The notes under the pieces: generated by a model
Databases searched by the model: none
What the model was told of the DNA's origin: nothing
What the model saw: the letters and a program-made list of their open reading frames with translations, nothing else
Position numbers and translations under genes: made by a program
Origin: Rostratula benghalensis
Taxonomy: Eukaryota; Chordata; Aves; Charadriiformes; Rostratulidae
Assembly: GCA_013399305.1 (NCBI GenBank)
Contig: VXAI01000046.1
Span: forward strand, 3,782,731-3,846,730
DNA: 64,000 bases
Direction of reading: 5' to 3'
Shown here: positions 35,606-47,700 of the stretch, piece after piece
How the letters are laid out: every line of letters begins with the position of its first letter
Numbering within the stretch: position 1 is the first letter of the stretch

Positions 35606-35750
35606 CGTGAGAAAGTGCCAAACAGTGACTGTCACCAATCGAAATATCAACTATTCTTGTGGCAGCCAGTTCTTCAATCAGTTTAGGTCTGAGAGCAGTT
35701 GCCTCTGAAGAGCCACAGCCAAGGCACGCACCGCAGCCCCATGCATAAAC
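35606..35750 (-). CDS. HERC1: HERC1 exon 9, RLD1 blade (residues 635-683)
   Basis: 145 nt, phase 0 to 1. Acceptor TTTGCTCTAG, donor GTAAAA. Encodes VYAWGCGACLGCGSSEATA and ends in IGDSHCLALSH. RCC1 repeat with a Cys-rich variant of the glycine loop, as in the mammalian protein. Confidence 0.95.
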
Positions 35751-36599
35751 CTAGAGCAAACAAACCCCAAAATATCTGCTTGTCAAATTCGTACTGTTGG
35801 AAATCACAAACAAACACTGACAGCCACTTGCATGTTACCTGTAATTACACTTTCAACAAAACACGCAGTGTTTTTATGTTTTTTTTATACACACATTTTG
35901 TATCCTCTACATTTCTTCCCCTGAACTGCTCAGCTCACTGGCCACAGAGCACATCAACGAGGAGGCAAATGTTCCAAGAAACAAAACTGCTACAGTAAAC
36001 TTCAGCGCTCCTAATCCATGCTTTAAATACCCATCACCTTTGAGTCAGGAGCTGAGTGCAAGGGTCTCTTATCTTACACATGTAGAAATGCCTATCTATT
36101 ACACACATATACATCATACCAGTAAGGGTATGTAAGTACCATCTAAATGTTTATCTCTAAGCTCTCCTGGGATTTTTTAGATTAGAAATTGAACTTTCAG
36201 TTAATATCTATACTCCAAAATACATACAATACTGAAAAAAACTATTAAATCATTTAGCCGCCCAAGTCAGTTAACACATTAGAAATTGCAGGCATTTCAC
36301 TGCTTTTTGCTTCCAGAACCCACACTGCTTCTCTAATCCAATTTGGTTTTGCACTAGTTACATTTACTAACCTAAAAACAATTCATTTTTTGTGGCTAAG
36401 CAAGACTCTTCAGCACATTTTGCGTTACTCTAGTGCATTAGGATCTGAGTACTTTAGTCAAGCTCTCATCAGACTTTACTGATATTTAAGTCATAAGTTA
36501 AGTATTTTCTCAACAGTCAAAATACTAAGTGCTGAAATAATGAATCCACACCATCTTCACCAACTTTAATCATTTGAATGAAAACTTGTTTTTACTTAC
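35751..36599 (-). other. HERC1: HERC1 intron 8
   Basis: 849 nt; nothing recognised. Confidence 0.85.
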
Positions 36600-36727
36600 C
36601 TGGCCTGTTGATGTCAAGGCAAGTGAAGACTGGCTCCCTGCACAGACTTTTCTAATAAACATTCCTTGCAAGGCTTCTATAACTTTAGGTTTATACACTC
36701 GATTTGTATCACCATGACCAAGTTTGC
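36600..36727 (-). CDS. HERC1: HERC1 exon 8, RLD1 blade (residues 592-634)
   Basis: 128 nt, phase 1 to 0. Acceptor CTCCTATAG, donor GTAAGT. Encodes KLGHGDTNRVYKPKVIEALQ and ends with GSQSSLALTSTGQ. RCC1 repeat continuing from exon 7. Confidence 0.95.
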
Positions 36728-38228
36728 CTATAGGAGGAAACACAAATAGAGGTTACTTTCAATACATAAACTACAACAACTAGAAATACTCAAGAAGAAT
36801 TCTTTATGCATTTCCAAAAATGTCAGTGTGTCAGTTTCATTTTAAAATGAAAACATATTACAACTTTTATAAAACTCATTCTCTTTTCAATTGCAGTAAT
36901 TGCAGATTTCAAGAAATACATATTTATTATAGTATATTTTAAAAGTGGAAGACTAATTCTACTAATACTAAAACTGGAATACTAATTCTGCTAATACTAA
37001 TACATTAATCAACACTATTCATTGTTTGCTGATTGATTACTAGAACCTTCCAAAGCCGTAAACCTTTTCATATCTGGCCGAAAAATTAAAAAATTCTCTT
37101 TCCTACTTCATAAAGTGACTTGAAAAAACCCAACATTTCTGCCTTTTTCTTCCAAACAGCTGTGTGCACTTCTGTAAGCGTTCAGATTTTTATTCCCTTA
37201 TTCCTCCTCCAAGTTTCTCTGGAAAACAGCTACTTGTTTCCCCAACATCATCATTTTCAATCAGTGACCTAAAAAACAAGGTCTATGACTAAACCATGCC
37301 AGTGTTTTGACAGAAAAACACTCCTCAAATAGAAGGAGAAAAAACAAAATCAAATGTGAAGTGTATTACAAAGACTGATCAAAGCTTATGCTTTGATTCA
37401 TGCTGTTTTGCCTTTCCTACAACAGTATTTCAGTACCACATTATTAATATCCAAAAGTCATATTGTTTATAATTTACTGAAAATGCAATGCAAATGCCAA
37501 TACTTTGGGAAGGTTAAGACAGCTGCCCTGTTAAAAACTGATTTTTCAACTGAAATTACAGAAAGAGGGAGACAAGAGGAGTGGGAACAGTTTTCCATAG
37601 GAGCAGGTCAGAGCTAGCATTCAGATGAAATTCAAATTCCAACCCAGTTGCGTAAGCCACCAATCTGATTACGAGATTTCTATAGCCTGCATTTCCCTGT
37701 CTTCTCTCACTTTTGTTATTGCTAGGAAGCAATAATACAGCATTTTTAATCTGAGTTTTAATTTTTATCTAGCAGCATAACCAAATTTAGCTAAATACAG
37801 TAACAGTAGAAAATGAATGTTTCTGTGTTTGACAAAGCATCCATTACCAATGAAGCTTAGAAGCCCTTCATTTTTAAAATTGGAGATGTTTCATCAAGAG
37901 GCAATTTAAATGCAACATTCTCTGCAACATGAATACTGTTATTGCCACATCAAGTTAAGTGAGTTTAATTGAAAAAGTTTTCAGCAAAGCATTTTTTCCA
38001 GAATTGTTTATGCATTCATTATGCTTTCTGATCTGTAAAACCCCTCTTCCTTCTGATAACTGATTTTTAGAGTCTACAACTTTGCTGTTAAACTTTTGCA
38101 GATAATCCTTTTCTTGATTAACTACCAAATGACCAAAGAAACCTAAAAACCAAACTGCAAGGAGTACTGATCTTATGAGGTAGAGGGAATAAAATGAAAA
38201 TCACTGCCAAAATGTTAGTTTTACCTAC
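36728..38228 (-). other. HERC1: HERC1 intron 7
   Basis: 1.5 kb intron. A degenerate direct repeat of about 25 bp (TACTAATTCT.CTAATACTAA type) lies at about 36,950-37,000. No mobile element recognised. Confidence 0.8.
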
Positions 38229-38372
38229 CGTTATCTCCTCCCCCAAATGACCATACTGTTCTCCCATCTTTGGACAGAGCTATTGTGTGTGAACTGCCAC
38301 AGGAAACCTCTCCTACATTGCTAATATCTTTTACTAAAGTTGGAATGTTGCGGCTGTTGCTGTCACCATGAC
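38229..38372 (-). CDS. HERC1: HERC1 exon 7, RLD1 blade (residues 544-592)
   Basis: 144 nt, phase 1 to 1. Acceptor TTTCCGTAG, donor GTAGGT. Encodes GHGDSNSRNIPTLVKDIS, then GSSHTIALSKDGRTVWSFGG, the next RCC1 repeat; its glycine-rich loop FGGGDNGK is split by the following intron. As a phase-1-to-1, 144-nt exon it could be skipped without a frameshift, but that would remove a propeller blade. Confidence 0.95.
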
Positions 38373-38738
38373 CTACGGAAAAAAGAAAAATGTATTTTAT
38401 TTTTGTGAAGATTGAAGTTCTAATCCTGGTTTTTAATTCCAGTTGGATTCTGCAAAACCCATATACTTTGTAATTATCATAAATTGTAATTTCTGCCCAC
38501 TGTTTGCAAAGGTATGCAGTAAAGTTTGGAAGAGATCTGTAGTAAGGTTAACAAACATTCCTTTTTTTTAAGACATACTCCAGAACACTTGGTGACACCT
38601 TACCGCCACTAAACCATAGGACTATTTTTATATGCTAGTGTATTTAGAGAGAACAATAAAAGAACAAGGCAAATAGATTTATAGGTCATTATCAGACATA
38701 GCATCATGACAAAGCATGTCATGACAATTGAAAATTAC
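38373..38738 (-). other. HERC1: HERC1 intron 6
   Basis: 366 nt intron; nothing recognised. Confidence 0.9.
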
Positions 38739-38835
38739 CTAATCTTCCGAAGTCTCCTTCTCCCCAGGTATACAGCTCTCCATCTTCTGTAACAGCAGCG
38801 CTATGCCTGTATCCAGCTGACACACATACAACTAC
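38739..38835 (-). CDS. HERC1: HERC1 exon 6, RLD1 blade (residues 512-544, part)
   Basis: 97 nt, phase 0 to 1. Acceptor GGAATGTAG, donor GTAATT. Encodes [19 protein letters not shown] and [10 protein letters not shown], an RCC1 repeat with the typical GxxHSxAxT strand. The terminal Gly codon is completed by exon 7. Confidence 0.95.
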
Positions 38836-39557
38836 CTACATTCCAGGCCAAAACAAAAATCATATTTTTACACTGACTGAGTATGAAGTCTGAAAGCTTA
38901 TGAAAATCAAGTTTCAGAAGCAGGCTCTATGTAAACTGACTCATTCACTTGCATGAGGCAAGTCACACAAATTAGTCTTTGCAATCTTTTCTATTTAGTA
39001 TTTGATAAGTGGAAACCAGAACACAAAGAGACAGGTTTATACATAAAACCTATCATGATTCCTCTAGCAAGTAAATTTAATATAACGATATCCTAGTCTT
39101 AGAGCAGAACAAAAAACCAAAAAAAAAGCACCAGTGGATGTTTAAAACACTGTCCAAAACACAGACAGATAGGAAAGAGAAGGCCTTGTAGGACAATACA
39201 AAGCCACTTTTCAAATGAAATCACTAAAAAAGTTATATATTAGGTCCTCACATGACAGCCAACAAAAGCAACCACCTCCTGCAATGTCACCACAGTTCAT
39301 CAAAAGCACATGAGCAAGTTTCATTCTCAAGACTATGAGAAGGTTTACTGAAATTCAATACTGACAGTCCAATTCACATGCCTAAAGGCAACTGTAAATT
39401 GTCGTGCTTTGCTGACAGCAGACCCAGCTTATGAGAGAAGCTTACATAAAACACAGAAATTTTCTTCAGATTTCATATATTGTAAATTTTACACAACATC
39501 ACAACTCAACGGGAAAAAAAAAAAAAAAAAAAAGATGTTCTATTATATAAAACATAC
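38836..39557 (-). other. HERC1: HERC1 intron 5
   Basis: 722 nt. A run of 20 A on the plus strand at about 39,515 (poly-T in the transcript) sits close to the exon 5 donor. Nothing else recognised. Confidence 0.85.
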
Positions 39558-39869
39558 CTTTCCTTGCAGAGGACCCTGAATAAGTTTAGGATATTTCTGA
39601 GTTGAACTATTTCCATGCCCCAGTTTTCCATAGTCACCATCACCCCAGCTGAAGACTTCCCCTTCCGTTGTAAATGCTAAAGTGTGACCATCAGATCCTT
39701 TTGAAGATGACACTTTTTTAATAGACCTATGAGGCTCAAAAGTCAATTTTTTCAATGTGGATTGATTGTTGGAGTCACCCAGTCCTAGTCTCCCATAGCT
39801 GCCTTTACCACAGGCTCTAACAGAGCCATCAGTAGAAATAACAAAAGTACAATACTGTCCAGCTTCAAT
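39558..39869 (-). CDS. HERC1: HERC1 exon 5, RLD1 blades (residues 408-511)
   Basis: 312 nt, 104 codons, phase 0 to 0. Acceptor after a T-rich tract (GTTTTTAG), donor GTATGT. Encodes two RCC1 repeats with the glycine-rich motifs ACGKGSYGRLGLGD and SWGDGDYGKLGHG. By my count the Gly of SWGD is residue 483, the position altered to Glu in the tambaleante ataxia mouse (established knowledge); it is Gly here. This exon is almost invariant compared with mammals. Confidence 0.97.
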
Positions 39870-41905
39870 CTAAAAACAAAAAGGTTAAAAGAGTAAAAAA
39901 GAAGGATTAGATAAATGTAAAATTCATGTGTAGGTCTAGAAGTCTGTATTTTGAAATAGAATTGTCAGGTTTCATTACATAACACTTTCATATAACATGG
40001 AGTATGGAGAATTTGGACTTCAGCAAGCAATAAAATGCAAACTGTTGACACACATTCTGAGTAAATCTATTTTCTTGGGGTAAAGGATGTAAATAGGGAT
40101 TAATCTTTTTAATTGATTTGCATCTCTTCTACAGATTACAGAACTCAGGCTGCCTTCAGATCTCCAAGAATCATGAATGGAAACACACAGTCTCTGAAGG
40201 TATCTTAATTTCTTAAGATTAAAAAGACAAAGTTATAGCCTGATAAAGCAATAGAAGTTTCATAGAATCACAGAATCTCAGGGATTGGAAGGGACCTTGA
40301 AAGCTCATCCAGTCCAATCCCCCTGCTGGAGCAGGAACACCCAGAGCAGGTCACACAGGAAAGCGTCCAGACGGGGTTTGAATGTCTCCAGAGAAGGAGA
40401 CTCCACAACCTCTCTGGGCAGCCCCTTCCAGTGTTCCCTCACCCTCACTGTGAAGAAGTTTTTCCTCATATTTAAGTGAAACCTCCTGTGTTCCAGCTTG
40501 CACCCATTGCCCCTTGTCCTATCATTGCCTGTCACTGAGAAGAGCCTGGCTCCACCATCCTGACACTCACCCTTTCCATATTTATAAACATTTATGAGGT
40601 CACCCCTCAGTCACCTCTTCTCCAAGCTAAAGAGACCCAGCTCCCTCAGCCTTTCCTCATACGGGAGATGCTCCACTCCCTTCATCATCTTTGTTGTCCA
40701 GTACCAAGCAGTAACATTACAGAAATATGCTAAAGCCTAAAAATCCACTACCATTTCAGAGTATGAATTTTAATTACATAAACATCAAAGAAGTAAGACT
40801 GAAAGTTTTTAAGACCATAAGAACTTGCCTCTTCCAGAAAGTCAGTGCACAGCTGCAAAATGACCTAACGGAAACCAACTAACCCTGCAACAATTTCCTA
40901 CAGGAATCTTAACATACCATAAGGGCAAAGTGGGTTCCATTCTGAAACATAAAGGCACTGCATGTCCAAATCATAAAAGAGCACAAAGCAGATGCTGACT
41001 GCAGGTGACAGCCATTATTTACTGTGAATTAATTCATATAGACAAATCCTCCAAAGATTGTCAATAAAGGTTGAAGAAAAAATTCTTTATCCCTGTGGGA
41101 AATCCCATAAACACGTTGTATATACAGTCCTATTTGAAGATTAACTAATTAATTCTGATCACTCATTCCACTCTTGGGTTTACTGTAGTGTTTTGCTTAA
41201 ACTATTTTGAATGCATAAACTTGCTTTACAGTCCTGCAGTCCACTGGTATACAAAATATATCAGTGACGTCAATAGAAACAATCTCAGAAAATGTACCTA
41301 AATTGTCTAGTGACCAAAAAAATGCTTTTACTTAAGTCAACACTGCAAAGCCAATATGGTAACAGAAAAGCAATCTATTCTCTTGTGTGTCACGCATCAA
41401 CAGAAGTGCTCAGTTGCAACTGCAGAATCTGACCGAGAGCTGAAAGAGCATACTGTATACTGAATTTCACAAAGCTAATTAGGGTTGCTGCGCCAGCAGT
41501 TAGATCAGGCTGGACTTTTAAACTAGGCAATCTTGGTGAAAGCCACCAATGGAAAAGAAGACTGAGAGTTAAGATACCTTTTAGACAACAGTAAAAGAAA
41601 TAATAGCTACAGGCAAGCAAATACATATCTGCAAATGCATTTCACAACAAGTTAGATGATTCAGTTGTTCTTGTTACATGGATATTGATCGGCGTGTCAT
41701 TAATAATCCCAACCAGATGTTTTTTCCAAGCATCAACAAAAGTAGTAGTGAGATACTTTCAGTAAAATACCTTGTGTGATTAGTTCTGAGCATCATAACT
41801 TCATTACAACTCGACACTCAGAAATCCAGTGCTATTTCCCAATTCTATACTATAACTATCAAGTTGTTAAATGCTACATAATGAACCACTATAAATGTCA
41901 CTCAC
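39870..41905 (-). other. HERC1: HERC1 intron 4
   Basis: 2.04 kb intron. It contains a CR1 tail at about 40,259-40,704, listed separately. The rest is AT-rich without recognisable features. Confidence 0.8.
40259..40704 (-). mobile_element. CR1 retroelement tail (younger copy B)
   Basis: Same subfamily and orientation as the copy at 29.5 kb but longer, extending through TTTATGAGGTCACCCCTCAG and CTCCCTCAGCCTTTCCTCAT to about 40,704. The ORF2 C-terminal frame is open over its 3' part. The shared ~280 bp are nearly identical between the copies. Confidence 0.9.
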
Positions 41906-42100
41906 TGTCTGTGCATCAGAAAAACTTGGAGCAAGCTTGGGCTGAAGTATTTTCTCTTGAGTTCCTTCTACCAGCTGATGACTGCTGTTGCTACCCCAGA
42001 CATACACTTCACAGGTCTCAGAAACAATGGGAGCATCACCCGTTTGAATGCTGTCAGGGCTGGCACATGTTCTTGAATAGTCTGATGCCATTCGACAGAC
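41906..42100 (-). CDS. HERC1: HERC1 exon 4, start of RLD1 (residues 343-407)
   Basis: 195 nt, 65 codons, phase 0 to 0. Acceptor TTAATAG, donor GTGAGT. Encodes VCRMASDYSRTCASPDS and then EVYVWGSNSSHQL, the first RCC1-type blade motif of RLD1. The exit Thr (SDAQT) is followed in exon 5 by IEAGQYCTF, the start of the next blade. Confidence 0.96.
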
Positions 42101-42412
42101 CTATTAACATGAGAGATTTATCACACAGTAGCATTGCCATTTATTTCCACACAGTCACAGTGTTTAGTGCAACTTTAATTTCCCCTCAATATGATTCTCT
42201 GCCTAAACCACAAATCATCTATCACTGTAGCATTAGCTTGCCCAAATTACCTTGTTTCTCTACATCTTAGTTTTTCACCTTTTTTTGCCTCCCTCTTCTA
42301 CTCCAAAATAAGCCAGGAGTCTGGACCATCACCACATGCACACACAAATCAGATGTGTGAGGGGGAAATAAACTACAATTACTTTAAAGTCAAGGTTCGT
42401 TTCAAGACATAC
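42101..42412 (-). other. HERC1: HERC1 intron 3
   Basis: Short 312-nt intron. Nothing further recognised. Confidence 0.9.
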
Positions 42413-42508
42413 CTCTTCAAATAAACACAGAGCTGCCTCATAAAGAGAACATAAGCCATCAGATGTTCTAGTTGGCTCCCTCCATTGACTTCGATCAGCT
42501 GATGACCC
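42413..42508 (-). CDS. HERC1: HERC1 exon 3 (residues 311-342)
   Basis: 96 nt, 32 codons, phase 0 to 0. Acceptor TTTGTAG, donor GTATGT. The translation starts GSSADRSQWREPTRTSDG and ends in CLFEE, matching the vertebrate protein. It joins the N-terminal region to RLD1. Confidence 0.95.
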
Positions 42509-43763
42509 CTACAAATTTTAAATATTGTTATTTTGAGAAAAATAATTTCATACAGCAACAGTGCACCTGTACAAAATACATGCGAGATTTGTTCCTATAG
42601 TTAATGTAATTAAACATAATTAAAAGCTCTTTCTATATGTGTAAGTAAACTACCTTTTCCCTTGAGCTGTGATATCCACATACAACTTCAAGATAACAAA
42701 AACATGACAAGTGCTAGTTAAGCATTCTTATTTATTCATTTTTGCAAAAATATCTAGGTTTAGAGTTAATTCCTCCTAATACTGTTTTATTCTGAAATGC
42801 ATGTCACTTGTGTTTAAAGTTACTATTATTATTATTGAAAAATTGCTAATCATCACTAGTTTTGTCTTTAAGCATCTTCCACGTTTCGGTCTCTTATTTT
42901 ACATCTAGTCCAAAGCGAGCAAATTTGCCTATCAGGACATTCAAACCAATTACAGATTCTGCCACTGCCACATTCTTCTCATGGGCCCCAATCTTTAAAT
43001 TTTTAAGATTGCTGTTCTTAGTAAGCATTACAAGCCTGAGAGAGAGATAAAATAATTACCATTTCAAGGAAAAAGTCCTTCCCTGTTTCAGTCTGAGTAC
43101 ATGACACAGAGGGGTGCCACAGCTCCTGACTGCATATTGCACAATAACATCACAGCTTTAAAAATAGTATTCATCTAGGATGAGAAGTCTGCCATAGTTC
43201 CAAACAATTTAGCTCATTTTCTTATTGTGTTAATTTCTGAGCAATAGTAGAAACAATAAACATCTCAAATCTTACTGATTTGCCAAAAATGTGTGAGCAG
43301 AGGTCCTGGTTAATTGCAGAGCAGGAATGTCCAATATAACTACGACCAGGAAACAAGAGATACTGGAAAACTTTGAATTCTAAGCAAATTCAGGAAAGCA
43401 AGCCTAAAAACCAGTTCCATACTTTCTGATTTTTTTTGCTATGAACTTAAATGTAAAGTGCAAGTGGAGCAAGTATGTGCTTGATTCTTTTCCTGAAGAC
43501 AGAGTGTAACACCGAAAGTGACAACACAGGGATTGCTTTGCTGTTTCATCTCCTTTATATAGGAGGAAACGTGAGGGCAGGGAGGAAGAGATGGTGGGTA
43601 ACAAATGAAAGACTGAAAAAATGTTTCACCAAAAAGAACCCCATCCTTTTTAACATGTTAAGCAAATTAGTCCGCAAACTCAGCATTCAGTGTTGAGAAA
43701 CTATTTGAAGGTAAGAATGCAACTGCATTTGCAACACAGAAAAATCAAAGCTGCTGTACCTAC
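42509..43763 (-). other. HERC1: HERC1 intron 2
   Basis: 1.26 kb intron, AT-rich, with a short ATT repeat near 42,824-42,835. No gene or transposon recognised. Confidence 0.8.
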
Positions 43764-44719
43764 CAAAGATCGTCGCATCTGTGTTAATATACTCATAAAG
43801 CAATCAAAGCTGATCATCCCTTCTGGACTTTGCAGCAACTTGGTTTTCTCCATTGTGTTTACTACAGCTGAAGCACCTAAAGCCATTTCTATCCATTCAA
43901 GAAGATACCGCAGGGAACCTCGTTGTGCAGCCAAGCCAAGAAGCAATTCAGAAGCTAATCTACGACCTAAAGTGTCTGCCCCAGAGTTCGGAATTGTTAC
44001 TCCTTTAAGAAATGTTGTTACTTGTGATAAACAGTCCAGCCCCATTGGTGGAATCTTGCTTTCATTTGCTAAAGATAAAGGTGGTAAAGAGCTCACGACT
44101 TCTATTGCAGTATGGATAACATCATTGCAAAGACTGAGGCCAGGTCCAGATGCAGGCATCATCCAACTTTGTCTCAGCAGTGCAAATAACAGGCTTAATC
44201 CTGTCCGAACCCCCATTTCTATGAGTGCATCTGTACTTGACCTAGGACGTTCACTGACAGAATGCACATCTGTTGATCCAGAACTGCTTTCTGGTGAATG
44301 CTGCTGTTGTTTCACCTTACCCTTATCATGGTATTTATTAGAAAGTGCATAGAAGACACGCTGCAACACAAGGAGACGTTTTCGAAGCGCTCCAGCAAAT
44401 GGAGAGTCTGAGCATACCATCTTCGCCAGTGCCAGCTGGCTGCTAAGGAGGGCATCCAAGTAGTGGTCCTGTTCATCACTAGATAGAGATTCCCGCTCAA
44501 AATCTGGTAACTGAGGCCCTTTGAGGCACAGAACCTGCTGGGGCAATGGCACTACTTCTTTATTGCTGACTAATTTAGCATACAAGATAGAAACTCCCTC
44601 CCTTGTTGCAATAGATTCACTGTCTTCTGTGATCCAGGAGCTGTTTAGATGTTCAAGCCATTTCAGCTTCACAGGTGGGACCATCGCTGCCATGCTGGCT
44701 TACTGCTTTGCCATTAGTC
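43764..44719 (-). CDS. HERC1: HERC1 exon 2, first coding exon (residues 1-310)
   Basis: Coding begins at the ATG at 44,693 and runs 930 nt to the donor GTAGGT at 43,763; the 26 nt above the ATG are 5' UTR down from an acceptor TTCATCTTCAG. The start context has A at -3 and G at +4, and the protein begins MAAMVPPVKLKWLEHLNSSW, matching the vertebrate HERC1 N-terminus closely. It encodes the conserved pre-RLD1 region, including a Ser-rich linker near residues 130-150, and ends in MRRSL. Phase 0 at the exit. An alternative acceptor lies about 20 nt further upstream (44,739-44,740), so the UTR boundary is less certain than the coding end. Confidence 0.96.
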
Positions 44720-47700
44720 CTGAAGATGAACAAAAAAGCTGTAAATAGGTGTGCAATATTATCTACAGAACTTACACTCATGGCACAACAAATCCCAATA
44801 ATCCTCCATGAAACTAAGTACCAAAAGATTATTCACCAAGAATTACCAAAGTTCCACCATTTTATACATGTACATGCTGCAATCTGGAATTCTTATCATT
44901 CAAACAAGTACATGCATATGTGCAAATTCCTTAAGATTATTTAAGAATTTTAGTATAAGTCTGAATTTTCTTAATTCATATACACAAGAATTCACACAAA
45001 GCAGACTTCTGCTGTTTTAATGAAATAGACTTTAAATATTATCTAAAAAAAAAAATAGTATTCTCTCTACAAACAGCAAAACTGAGGACCAAGACTTCAA
45101 AAATGCACAAGATCACACAAAATCACGTACAATGAATGGAGTACCAATGTAAACCTCCATTTCATGCTAAACAAGACTAGGAATTCAGGTCATAACTAAG
45201 GACTCAACTTGTCAAACATGCTTTTAAGTCCTGCTGTCACAAGCCACTCTTTCCCCTTTCTAAGGTACACACCTCCTCACAATCCATGTCACAGTGTTAA
45301 TGGCAGAGCAGGACAGATGATTTCACTGCTAGAGTGGCTCCTGAGGAAGATCCTATTCATTTGGTAAATAGGCTCTTCAGAGCCACATACACGTGACAAT
45401 TATTCCAAGCAAATTTACAGTATCAAAAATTATGCATTATATTACATTACATTAATGTATTGTCTAAGGTATGACTTTGAAAATATTCAAAGCTTTTAAG
45501 ATAGATTTTTGAGGAAGGGATCAATAACAATCTGGTGGTAAAGGGCTAATTTAATAATAAAACAATGCTGGTTTACCAGGGGAGTTCAAATTGATTGCCA
45601 AACCAACTTGACATCCTACAACGTCCTTTCAAAGCAAAGTCATCACTTCATTTGAGAGATCATTTGCTGATAATTTCAGGAAAAGAAGTCCAACACATTA
45701 CAAATCATGACACTTTTACATGGATTCAAACTCAATGAAACACTACGATGAAATTGTTATAAAATTCCTGGGAATCCTGTATGTACAAGACAAAGGGTTT
45801 TTTGCTAGCACTAGCCCCTGGAATACATCTCTCTTCTGATTTTTGCTTTACCTGAACTCAAGTCAGGTTATTTAGCTGAAAAGAAAGTACTGCTTTTCCC
45901 TTTTTATTTCCTGGAGAGACGCAGTACAGTCCAAGTTCTACATAGGTAGTTTAGAACATCCATTACAAAACCAACATGAGAAACTTGAAAGCTTTGGTAT
46001 TAAACCACTTATAACCTGGCTTAAATGAAAAGTAGTTCCAAAGTTTACAATTAATGAGACAGGATTGCAACTTTTTTCACTGTTTCAAAATTCAAAATAT
46101 AAAATAAATCAACAGATGGAAAAGTTATGCCTAAATTACCGAATATCAGACCTTTTTGAAATATAATCTGAGTCTGCAAGTCCTCTTTGATCGCTATCAG
46201 AAGGGAGAGTGTAGTGTTGGAGAAACAGATTATTTTCTCTACAGACTTCCTTCCAAGGTGATTTCACCAAATATTCTAAAGGACAGGTTTGTGTTCTTTG
46301 GTAGTCTGAACTCTCTGATCTGATTTAAAACTACATCTCTGGGGCCTGAAAGGAATCTCCCTGCCATCTAGCGAGAGGATGTGCTTACTACAGCTTCAAT
46401 GCTTGTAGTGCAACAGGTAACACAGAATGGAACTTTGTCCTCTCTCAGACTTGGCATTTCACTCCTAAAAAAAAAAATAATTAGAGATCTAATTAAAAAA
46501 AAAAATAGAGAAATATACCACAGCTCTTCTTCCAATATACCTGCCAAAACACCCACATTCTATACTGCTAAACACTTGCTTTTATTCCAGTCCAATTTCC
46601 TCTAAAATAGATTAGCACCTTCATCACCTTACTTGAGCCTCAGTGAGCCTTCCCCAAGTAACTTCACTTATATTACAGCAGCCAAAATCCTTGCACACAT
46701 CTATCACACAAACACTGGAGCCACAGCTGTCAAGAACCATTCCGAGGCAGTGAGCATTCTTTGCAATTCCTGCAAGACACACCTTCTGTTTACTCATACT
46801 ACACAACACACCAGCAGCTCAGCCTCCAAGTGACACAGACAGGGAATATTACATTCTTGTTCGCAAAGAAAAAGCAACATTTTCTCATTTATCAGGAAGA
46901 AAGGATTTGCTAACTAGCATTTGATCTGAACTGCAACTGTAAGACCAATTAATGCAAACTTCCAAACTCCAGTCTCCAGTGACAAAGTTAGCACCTTCTC
47001 AAGAGGCTACGTTAACAATTTCCCCAAGTAAAGACTCATTCATTTGCTTTACATTGTACTTACACCAGCTACTCTTTATTAAGAAATTTACAACTTGCTC
47101 ACATAGCTCAAAGGTACAAATACAGCTCCTTTTCTTGAAAACTGACAGATTTTTTTTCTCTTCTTGTATGCATCGCTAAAAATAGAGATTGAAGCTTGAA
47201 TCTGAGCTCCTTGTAGTGATCTAGTCTCCTACTGCACCTTACCAAAGAGGTATGTTGGTCCATCTTGAAAATAACACTTGGTTTAATGGGACAGGTAGGA
47301 GTCTTCAACTAGGCACACCAATGGCAACAAGCTGATTTGATAGAATCCGGAAAAAGTTCTCTGAATACAAATGTAAATTATCTCTCTGTGTGGAGTATCA
47401 CTGTAATTAACCACAAACTAGGTAACAACAGCTAGCACAGTTTACTGGCAGGGTTTATTTCCTCCATCTCATTGCCCAAGGAGCATGGACAAGGACATCC
47501 CATTTCTTTTTAAGTGAAGGCCAAAAGAAAATACATTGGACTTGTAAAGATATATAGACACTGATGTTTTTACTACATCTCACCACTTCAAGGTCAGCTG
47601 ACAATATGGAAGGTACCAGATCTGAGGTGGGGGCCAGCCTGTATCCCCACCAACTTTCCAGACAGGCTGATCATGTGGCCCAGCACCAGCCCAAGCACAA

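Noticed and set aside
36950..37000. Degenerate direct repeat (TACTAATTCT type)
   Set aside because: Short, imperfect and AT-rich; consistent with local slippage.
41776..42270. Open frame of 164 codons on the plus strand
   Set aside because: It overlaps exon 4 in antisense and has no family resemblance.
43690..44352. Open frame of 220 codons on the plus strand
   Set aside because: It is the antisense shadow of HERC1 exon 2.
46463..46510. Palindrome TAATTAGAGATCTAATTA between two A runs
   Set aside because: 8-bp arms in AT-rich simple sequence; expected by chance at this scale.
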